DNA of 64,000 bases from Solirubrobacter soli DSM 22325 (lineage in GTDB: Bacteria; Actinomycetota; Thermoleophilia; Solirubrobacterales; Solirubrobacteraceae). Positions 57,857-64,000 of the stretch are shown here, piece by piece (position 1 is the first letter of the stretch; the number at the start of each line of letters is the position of its first letter). The stretch covers positions 36,669 to 100,668 of the forward strand of contig NZ_KE384070.1 in NCBI RefSeq assembly GCF_000423665.1. The letters are read 5' to 3'. Position numbers and translations under genes: made by a program. The notes under the pieces are model-generated. The model searched no databases, was not told the DNA's origin, and saw nothing but the letters and a program-made list of their open reading frames with translations.

Positions 57857-58684
57857 CTAGGGGCGGCCGGCGTGTGGCGCGGGTTGGTGGGGCGCCGCGA
57901 GCAGCCGGCCGGTCGTGCCCGGTCCTTCGCTCATCAACGCGTCCATGCCGCGCCAGTGGGCGGCGGCGATGAACAGGGTCCGGCCGTCATCGCCCCCGAG
58001 CATGCAGGCAAAGCAGCCGCGATCGACCGTGACGGTGTCGAGCACCTGGCCGCCCTCGCCCACGCGGACGCAGTGCTCGCCCGGGACACTGGCGACCCAG
58101 ATGGTTCCGTGCGCGTCGGCGCAGATGCCGTCCGGCGCGTGCTCGAGCGCGGCCCAGACCCGGCGCCCGGACAGCGCGCCGTCATCCGCCACGTCGAAGC
58201 CGACGAGTTGCCGGGCATGCGAGTCGGCGACCACAAGCGTTCGGCCGTCGTCGATCAAGGCCATGCCGTTGGGCCACAGCAGCCCGTCGGCGACCTCGCG
58301 CACGCTCCCGTCCTGGCCGACGTGGACGACGATCCCCGGGCCCCCGTTGACGTACGCGCTGCCGGCTCGGTCGACCACGAGCTCGTTGAAGGGAGCCGGA
58401 CCGAAGCCGCTCAGATCCGCGATCTCGGTCAGGCTCCCGTCAGGCGCCTGGCAGAGCAATTGCTGCCGGCGCCCGTCGATCACGAGCAGCCGTCCGTCGG
58501 GAAGCCAGTCGATGCTGAACGGAAGCGTCGACGCCGCCAGACGAGCGATCGTCTCGCGCCGTCCATCCGGCGACACGGCCAGCACCTCGCCGCTTCCCCA
58601 GTTGCACACCCAGACCCGCCCGCCACGCCACCGGGTCGACTCCGGAAAGCCCAAACCATCCACGATCACCCGTGTCTCGCTCAT
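57857..58684 (-). CDS. SMP-30/gluconolactonase-like protein
   Basis: 275 residues from the ATG at 58682-58684 (AAGGAG six bases before). Six-blade propeller pattern: GLGFPESTRWRGGRVWVCNW, FNELVVDRAGSAYVNG, WPNGMALIDDGRTLVVADS, DGICADAHGTIWVAS, FACMLGGDDGRTLFIAA. The Glu/Asn/Asp metal ligands of SMP-30 lactonases are in place. Likely a lactone hydrolase of sugars or another lactone; cytoplasmic. A 128-base gap to the protease gene holds nothing clear. Confidence 0.82.
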   Translation of the reverse strand: MSETRVIVDGLGFPESTRWRGGRVWVCNWGSGEVLAVSPDGRRETIARLAASTLPFSIDWLPDGRLLVIDGRRQQLLCQAPDGSLTEIADLSGFGPAPFNELVVDRAGSAYVNGGPGIVVHVGQDGSVREVADGLLWPNGMALIDDGRTLVVADSHARQLVGFDVADDGALSGRRVWAALEHAPDGICADAHGTIWVASVPGEHCVRVGEGGQVLDTVTVDRGCFACMLGGDDGRTLFIAAAHWRGMDALMSEGPGTTGRLLAAPHQPAPHAGRP

Positions 58685-58761
58685 CCGCATCTCCTTGCCC
58701 GAACAGCACTCAAGACACCAGACTCCGCACGCTCGCGATCCTCATCGCCGCGAGACGTGAG

Positions 58762-60204
58762 TCAGAGGTCGTAGGCGATGCCGGCGCGCCCGCGCGCGCT
58801 CAGGCGGGTCTTCAGCGACGCCAGGGTCGGGCTGTCGGGAGCGATCGCCCCGGCGACCTGCATGGCCGAGTAGAGCGCCGTCTCCTGCAGGTCCATGCCG
58901 GTGGTGTATTGGCCGCTGAAGTACAGGCCGTGTTGACCTTGCAGCGGATGCAGGGCGCGTGCTGCCTTGATGGTCGAGCGGCCGATGATCGGGTGCTTGA
59001 ACCGCCGCTCCAGGAGCACGTGCTTCGGATCGGCGCGCCGGCGCTGAGCCCAGGACTTGAACACGTCGACACCCGTGCCCCCGGCAGGCGTCTCCTGCAG
59101 GGCACCGAGCCGGGAGCTGCCCTCGCACTCGAGTCCGTCCACCCCGGCGTTGTAGGCGGCCCAATTGCTGCGATCGCGGTGCACATAGGCCGGATCGGTG
59201 TGAATCAGGAGGCGGGAGTCGAAGTACCTGTACTCGTCCAGGAGCTCGGTGGCGTCGGCGAAGGCCGGCAGCGGCCGCAGCAGCTCGCGTCCGGCGCGCG
59301 GAGGCGCGTTGAGCACGACGAACCGGTAGGGCCCCTTGCGGCCCCGCGGCGTGCGCACGAACCAGCCGCCGCTCTTGCGACTCAGAGCCTGCGCCGGCCT
59401 GGAGAGATGCACCCGGACGCTCGGACTGCGGTCGAGCATGCGCTGGAGGTTCCCCTGCAGGCCGATCTTCGAGTTGTACGTGGTGGCGCTCTGGGACAGT
59501 TCGGCTGGAAACGCCAGCGCGAACGTCTGCAGGATCGACCGCGCCGACGCTCGTCGCGCGTCGCCCCGCGTACAGCCGATCGTCGCCGTGATCCACGGAT
59601 ATAGGACGTCGCCCTTGAATGCCGGCTTCAAGGGCAGGCCGCGGATCCAGGCGTCGACCGTCGTCTCCCACGACATGTCGGTCAGAACCGCCTGCCGAGC
59701 GAGTTGAGTGAACGTCGCAAAGTCGACGGCACGTTCCGGAGTCGAGAGCGGGTTCAACGACGAGAAGACCGGCGCGCCGCCGGCCGTGGGGAAGATGCAG
59801 AGGCTCGCGGGAGCCTGCACCGTGGCGTCGCCCTCAGGGTGCTCAGGGTCGTAGAGGCCCAAGTCCTCCAGCAACGTGACGTAGATCGGGTGGGTGTCGG
59901 GATGGAAGAACTGCGCGCCGAGATCGACGACGACGCTCTGCCCGCGGTGTTTGATCACCCGCGAATCGCAGTGGCCGCCGATCCGGGATCGTGCCTCGAA
60001 GAGGTCGACGTCGAAGCCGGCGGCGAGGAAGTAGGCCGCCGCGACGCCGCCCATGCCGGCGCCGACGATCGCCACGCGATCGCGCCCGGTCCTCGGCCGT
60101 GATCTGCCGGCAGCGCCGGCCGGCAAGGCACCGAGCGCCGCCAAGCCGACCGCCCCTTTGATCGCATCGCGGCGAGTTCCTTGCCACCCTCTGGCTGCGA
60201 TCAC
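58762..60204 (-). CDS. Tat-exported FAD-dependent amine oxidase/NAD(P)-binding flavoprotein
   Basis: 480 residues from the GTG at 60202-60204, overlapping the cupin stop (GTGA). N-terminal twin-arginine signal GTRRDAIKGAVGLAALGALPAGAAG, then FAD fold VAIVGAGMGGVAAAYFLAAGFDVDLFEARSRIGGH and C-terminal FSGQYTTGMDLQETALYSAMQVAG. This is the layout of flavin amine oxidase/protoporphyrinogen oxidase-like enzymes, here exported folded with FAD. Substrate unknown. Confidence 0.82.
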   Translation of the reverse strand: MIAARGWQGTRRDAIKGAVGLAALGALPAGAAGRSRPRTGRDRVAIVGAGMGGVAAAYFLAAGFDVDLFEARSRIGGHCDSRVIKHRGQSVVVDLGAQFFHPDTHPIYVTLLEDLGLYDPEHPEGDATVQAPASLCIFPTAGGAPVFSSLNPLSTPERAVDFATFTQLARQAVLTDMSWETTVDAWIRGLPLKPAFKGDVLYPWITATIGCTRGDARRASARSILQTFALAFPAELSQSATTYNSKIGLQGNLQRMLDRSPSVRVHLSRPAQALSRKSGGWFVRTPRGRKGPYRFVVLNAPPRAGRELLRPLPAFADATELLDEYRYFDSRLLIHTDPAYVHRDRSNWAAYNAGVDGLECEGSSRLGALQETPAGGTGVDVFKSWAQRRRADPKHVLLERRFKHPIIGRSTIKAARALHPLQGQHGLYFSGQYTTGMDLQETALYSAMQVAGAIAPDSPTLASLKTRLSARGRAGIAYDL

Positions 60205-60668
60205 GGCGACGGGTGGATGTCGTCGACCCAGTCGACCTGCTGCGGGTTCGGCTCGACGTCGGGCAGATCGAGGTTGACCACGACCGCCTCCTGCCCGGAC
60301 CGCACGACGACGCATGACAGCTGCTGGGATGCCTCCGCGTTGATCTCCTGGTGCGGAACGTACGGCGGGACGTAGATGAAGTCGCCGGGGCCGGCCTCGG
60401 CGACGTACTCCAAGCGCTCGCCCTAGCGCATCCGCGCGCGTCCGGACACGACGTAGATGACGCTCTCGACCGGCCCGTGGTGATGTGCCCCGGTCTTGGC
60501 GTCGGGCTCGATGTCGACCGTGCCCGCCCAGAGCTTCTCGGCGCCCGCGCGCGCGGTGGTGATGGCGGCGGCGCGCGTCATGCCCGGGGTCTGCGGCGTG
60601 TTGCTATCCAGCTCGCCGGCCCGGACGACGCGAACGCCATGGGTGCGCCAATCGGTCGGCACGACCAC
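60201..60668 (-). pseudogene. Cupin gene broken by an in-frame TAG
   Basis: One frame encodes a complete ~155-residue cupin: TVDIEPDAKTGAHHHGPVESVIYVVSGRARMR, then TAG at 60424-60426, then GERLEYVAEAGPGDFIYVPPYVPHQEINA to the end. The first cupin motif (GxHHHGxxExxxYVxxG) and the second (PGDFIYVPPYVPHQ) lie on either side. The family normally has Trp after RARMR, so TGG to TAG is likely. It couples to the flavoprotein gene (GTGA). Dead, read through, or a base error. Confidence 0.78.
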
Positions 60669-60761
60669 AGTATCCCGCAGCGGGCACGCGCGCGCGGCTG
60701 GACGATCCGATCACCCGTTGAGGATGAGGACGCGCGGCGCCGCGATTGCTTGCATCCGCCT

Positions 60762-61409
60762 ATGAGGCTCGATCTCGGCTGCGGCGTCCGGTGCGGCGAC
60801 GGAGCCTTCGGTGAACTCGCCGACGTCATCGTCGACCCGATCTCGCGCCGCGTCACCCACCTGGTGGTCGAGCCGCACGGCCGCCACGAGCGGGCGCGGC
60901 TCGTCCCGATCGACCGCGCGCGACCCGCGGACGACGGGATCGCGCTGGACTACTCGCTCGTCGAGGTGGAAGGGCTTGACCCCTTGACCGAGTCGGCATA
61001 CATCCGCGCGGGCGAGTCCGTCGCCGCGGACCCGGACTGGGACATCGGTACCCAGGACGTGCTCGCGCTCCCGGTCTACCAGGAGCTGGACGGCATGGGG
61101 ACCGTGATCGATCCCGACCCGCACGTGATGGTCAACTATGACCGCATCCCCAAGCACGAGGTCGAGCTGCGTCGCTCGAGCGCGGTGTTCTCGACGGATG
61201 GGCATCACCTCGGCCAGGTGGAGGGCTTCCTGGTCGGGAGCGGTGAGGCGGCCGACATCGTCCTCGCGCGCGGCCATCTGTGGGGGCGGCGGGAGATCGT
61301 GATCCCCGCCGCGGCGGTGGAGCGCGTGCAGAACGACTCGATCACGTTGACGCTGACCAAGCAGGAGGTCGGAGCGCTCGACGCCCGACGCGTCCACCGC
61401 TGGTTCTAG
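60762..61409 (+). CDS. PRC-barrel domain protein
   Basis: 215 residues: MRLDLGCGVRCGDGAFGELADVIVDPISRRVTHLVVEPHGRHERARLVPID, then a second similar unit (STDGHHLGQVEGFLVGSGEAADIVLARGHLWGRREIVIPAAAVERV). PRC barrels bind RNA, photosynthetic centres or partner proteins; no specific role can be given. Divergent from the cupin, convergent with the membrane protein. Confidence 0.72.
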   Translation: MRLDLGCGVRCGDGAFGELADVIVDPISRRVTHLVVEPHGRHERARLVPIDRARPADDGIALDYSLVEVEGLDPLTESAYIRAGESVAADPDWDIGTQDVLALPVYQELDGMGTVIDPDPHVMVNYDRIPKHEVELRRSSAVFSTDGHHLGQVEGFLVGSGEAADIVLARGHLWGRREIVIPAAAVERVQNDSITLTLTKQEVGALDARRVHRWF

Positions 61410-61413
61410 TCGC

Positions 61414-62070
61414 TCACGTGAACGCGTTGACGGCGCGCGCGATGACCAGCCCGAACAGGGCCAGCGCGACGGTCGACTGCACGACCATCGCGTACTTCAT
61501 GCGGTGCGTCAGGGGCATCACGTCGGTCGGGCTGAACGCCGTGGCGTTCGTGAAGCCGAGGTGCAGGTAGTCGAGGAACACGGGCTTCCATCCGGCGGGA
61601 GCCACCTCGGGGCTGAGGTGCTGGGTGAACGCGAAGTCGACCGGCGTTCGCAGGCTCTTGCGCGCGAGCGGGCCGCCGCCGTCCACCAGCCAGTACAGCA
61701 TCGCGAAGGCGATGATGTTGCCGAGCCACACCTCGCCGCCGGAGGCCAGGAGCTCGCTCGGCGAGTTGCTGACCCCCGCGCCCCTGATCAGGTCCGAGAT
61801 CAAGACCCCGGTCCCCCACAGCGCGGCGAACACGAGCAGACCGACCAGGACCAACGACACGCGCCGGAGCCGCTGGCGCTCGCGGGCGTTGCCCGGATTG
61901 CTCGTGAGCAGCACCAACAGCATCAGGCCCTCGACCGTCGGCATGAGCCAGGGGGAATGCGCCACGCCGGAATGTGGCAGCCACATCCGCACGATGATGT
62001 TGACCGCCATGAACAGGGCCACGGCGACGATCGGCGGCCAGCGCGACTCCCCGATCGGCAGTTCGTCCAC
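61414..62070 (-). CDS. DUF1345 membrane protein
   Basis: About 218 residues if the GTG at 62068-62070 is used. Four to five membrane helices (PPIVAVALFMAVNIIV, VSLVLVGLLVFAALW, IIAFAMLYWLVDG) and the family end LDYLHLGFTNATAFSPTDVMPLTHRMKYAMVVQSTVALALFGLVIARAV. The frame runs further upstream to 62145 but that part overlaps the next gene. Function of the family is unknown. Confidence 0.72.
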   Translation of the reverse strand: MDELPIGESRWPPIVAVALFMAVNIIVRMWLPHSGVAHSPWLMPTVEGLMLLVLLTSNPGNARERQRLRRVSLVLVGLLVFAALWGTGVLISDLIRGAGVSNSPSELLASGGEVWLGNIIAFAMLYWLVDGGGPLARKSLRTPVDFAFTQHLSPEVAPAGWKPVFLDYLHLGFTNATAFSPTDVMPLTHRMKYAMVVQSTVALALFGLVIARAVNAFT

Positions 62071-62080
62071 GGATGTGACG

Positions 62081-62704
62081 TCAGGTCCCGACGACCTCGA
62101 GGACGCGGACGTCGGCGCCGGTCCGGCGCTTGAGCGACTCGACATCGAGGTGTTGGCGGTAGAGCGCGGACTCGTCGCCCCGGGCGACGATCAGCACGTC
62201 CCCCGCGGGGAAGAGCGCCAGGGCGTCGATGATCGCGTGCTCGGGGTTGCGGTCGCCGACATGGCCGGCGGCGTTGATGCCCGCGCGGCGCAGCGCGGCG
62301 ACGGTCCTGGTCTCGGCTCGCAGGGCCCGCGCGTAGTCGTGCTCGTCGACCCGCAGCCCGCTGGTGCCGAGGCCCTCGGGGGCCACGAACATGATCGAGC
62401 GGCCCTCCGCGGAGTCGGCGCCGACGGCGTCGAGCACCTGCTCGCAGGTCAGCGCCGCCGTGCACATCACGATCGCGCGACCCGGCGCCGCGACGACCGC
62501 GGGGGCCTCGTCGTCGTCGCCGATCACGCCGCGCAGGTCGACGATGATCGCGATCGCGATCAACCCCATGGCCAGCACGCCGAGGACGGCGATCCAGACG
62601 TCGCCGGTGTCGGCGAGGGCCGCGACGCAGAGCACGCCGATCAGCACGAGGCCGAAGGCGAGCAGGACGACCTTGGGTTCGCTGAGTCGAGGGCGCATGG
62701 GCAT
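62081..62704 (-). CDS. Membrane-anchored hypothetical protein
   Basis: 207 residues: two N-terminal membrane helices (VVLLAFGLVLIGVLCVAALA, WIAVLGVLAMGLIAIAIIV), then a cytoplasmic alpha/beta domain (MFVAPEGLGTSGLRVDEHDYARALRAETRTVAALRRAGI..GDVLIVARGDESALYRQ) that may resemble a universal-stress-protein fold. No motif settles its function. Ten bases from the DUF1345 gene, so probably one unit. Confidence 0.55.
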   Translation of the reverse strand: MPMRPRLSEPKVVLLAFGLVLIGVLCVAALADTGDVWIAVLGVLAMGLIAIAIIVDLRGVIGDDDEAPAVVAAPGRAIVMCTAALTCEQVLDAVGADSAEGRSIMFVAPEGLGTSGLRVDEHDYARALRAETRTVAALRRAGINAAGHVGDRNPEHAIIDALALFPAGDVLIVARGDESALYRQHLDVESLKRRTGADVRVLEVVGT

Positions 62705-62749
62705 ACGATTCCGCCGCGCGTACCGGCGGCCGTCATCCGATCGGGGTGA

Positions 62750-63910
62750 TCAGGCGGGAACGGTCTCCGGCGGCGGCTGCGCTTCGGCGGCACGGGCCCG
62801 GGCGACGTCGGCCGCGATGTGCGTCGCCGCCGAGGTCAACGGCGCGGCGAGCACGAGACCGATCGTCCCGAACAGGGCGCCGCCGGCGATCGTGACGATC
62901 AGGACGGCGAGCGGGTGGATGCCGAGCGCCGCGCCGTAGGCGATCGGCTGGATCAGCTGCTGAAGGGCCCCGTTGGCCAGCAGGATGATCACGGCCATGA
63001 TCAGGGCGGTGCTGCTTCCCTTCGCGCCCAGGGCGATGAGGACGGTGAACGCGCCGGCCGACCACGCGCCGAGGTAGGGGATGTAGGCGGCGACGAAGTT
63101 GACGACGGCGATCGTGCCCGGCATCGGCACCCCGAGCACGAGCGCGCCGAGGCCGATCACGACGCCGTTGAACGCCGCGACGGCGGTGACGCCCGCGAAG
63201 TAACCGCGCAGCGCCTGCAGCATCCGCTCGCCCACCATCTGCCCGACCGCGTGCGGCAGGCCCATGTGGCGCTCGAGCCAGTCACGGATCTGTGGGCCGT
63301 CCTTGAGCAGGAAGAAGAGGCTCAAGGCGGTGAACGACGCGAAGATCGCCAGCGATCCGAGCGCCTTGACGCCGGTCCCGAGCCCGCCCAGCAGCGCATG
63401 GAAGGCACTGCTCACGCCCGCGCTCGCGTCAACGTTGGCCTGCTTGGCGGCGTCGGCGCTGACGCCCGCGTCCTGGAGCGTGCTCTGGAGCTTGGTTGCC
63501 GCGCTCTTGAGCGCGCCCGTGATCTCGGACGTCTGGCTCGTGATCCCCGCGACGATCAGCAACGTGAGACCGACGCCGGCCGCGATCACGCCGACGAAGA
63601 CCAGCGCCGCGCCGGCCCCGCGCGGGACTCCGCGATGCTGCAGCCGGCGCACCAGCGGGGAGAGCACCGCGGCGATGATCGACGCGGTCACGACCGGGAT
63701 GACGATCGTGTTGGTCAGCGCCAACAGCCAGATCGTGCCGGCGATGAGCACCGTCACACCGACGAGCAGCCATGCCATGACCCCGAGGTTTCGCAGCCAG
63801 TTCGGCACGTTGAACATCCCGGCGAGCTCTCCCGGCGCGATCTCGACGAACTCAGCCTGCGCGTCGGGTCCGTCGTGCCGGCGTTCGCGGATCACGCGTC
63901 GAGTTCGCAT
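62750..63910 (-). CDS. AI-2E/PerM-family membrane transporter
   Basis: 386 residues, about eight membrane helices (WLLVGVTVLIAGTIWLLAL, GAALVFVGVIAAGVGLTLLIV, SLAIFASFTALSLFFLL and others), a long periplasmic/cytoplasmic loop (TSQTSEITGALKSAATKLQST) and the family stretch IPYLGAWSAGAFTVLIALGAKG near the C-terminus. Members include AI-2 exporters and proton/sodium antiporter-like proteins; substrate not predictable. GAGAAGG ribosome site. Last 90 bases of the window show only its upstream region. Confidence 0.8.
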   Translation of the reverse strand: MRTRRVIRERRHDGPDAQAEFVEIAPGELAGMFNVPNWLRNLGVMAWLLVGVTVLIAGTIWLLALTNTIVIPVVTASIIAAVLSPLVRRLQHRGVPRGAGAALVFVGVIAAGVGLTLLIVAGITSQTSEITGALKSAATKLQSTLQDAGVSADAAKQANVDASAGVSSAFHALLGGLGTGVKALGSLAIFASFTALSLFFLLKDGPQIRDWLERHMGLPHAVGQMVGERMLQALRGYFAGVTAVAAFNGVVIGLGALVLGVPMPGTIAVVNFVAAYIPYLGAWSAGAFTVLIALGAKGSSTALIMAVIILLANGALQQLIQPIAYGAALGIHPLAVLIVTIAGGALFGTIGLVLAAPLTSAATHIAADVARARAAEAQPPPETVPA

Positions 63911-64000
63911 CGCCTGACCTTCTCGGAGCGCGCGGGCGGCGGCATCACCTAGATCGGACGATTCGTGCCCGTCATACGGACGGGGTGATGGCCGTTGTGA

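Noticed and set aside
1..64000. CRISPR arrays, rRNA, tRNA, insertion sequences, prophage genes
   Set aside because: No regularly spaced repeats, no recognisable cloverleaf with conserved TTC loop, no transposase or integrase motif seen on either strand.

Overview
The window is very GC-rich DNA with dense, often ATGA- or GTGA-overlapping genes, GTG/TTG starts and purine-rich ribosome sites. Gene content (mycofactocin-linked enzymes, DUF35 proteins, many acyl-CoA dehydrogenases and SDRs, class III-like PHA synthase) points to Actinomycetota. A soil member of the Thermoleophilia (Solirubrobacterales type) is my best guess, by inference only.

Layout. 1-5.4 kb: end of a repeat protein, a duplicated monooxygenase-fold protein, a decayed gene, a reductase/desaturase pair and small proteins. 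5.5-55.2 kb: one large catabolic region of about 50 genes in at least a dozen short, mostly divergent transcription units. 55.2-64 kb: unrelated genes (cupin, secreted proteins including a metzincin, SMP-30-like lactonase, Tat-exported flavoprotein, PRC-barrel, membrane proteins, AI-2E-type transporter).

The central region looks like a complete pathway for a hydrophobic, probably cyclic or branched compound (terpenoid- or steroid-like; the substrate cannot be read from sequence). It holds a ribose-type ABC importer, a P450 with its 3Fe-4S ferredoxin and two ferredoxin reductases, three FAD dehydrogenases of the 3-ketosteroid dehydrogenase/fumarate reductase type, seven SDRs including a mycofactocin-type carveol dehydrogenase homologue, an aldehyde dehydrogenase, a zinc alcohol dehydrogenase, four acyl-CoA ligases (one broken), three acyl-CoA dehydrogenases, a hydratase, an APH-fold kinase, and two thiolase/DUF35 pairs. 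A PHA synthase with a coiled-coil partner and a phasin suggest that acetyl- or hydroxyacyl-CoA is stored as polyester.

Nearly every promoter in this region carries a degenerate palindrome built around TGA-N-TTCA (about 17 copies, none seen outside 10.0-54.1 kb). Two paralogous TetR regulators, each beside a paralogous SnoaL-like gene, are the obvious candidates to bind it. I regard this shared-operator catabolic regulon, with a stand-alone mftD (mycofactocin maturation) gene inside it, as the main find. Several genes show decay: in-frame TAG codons at expected Trp positions in a ligase and a cupin, a frameshifted SDR, a Fic remnant and a sulfatase-like remnant.
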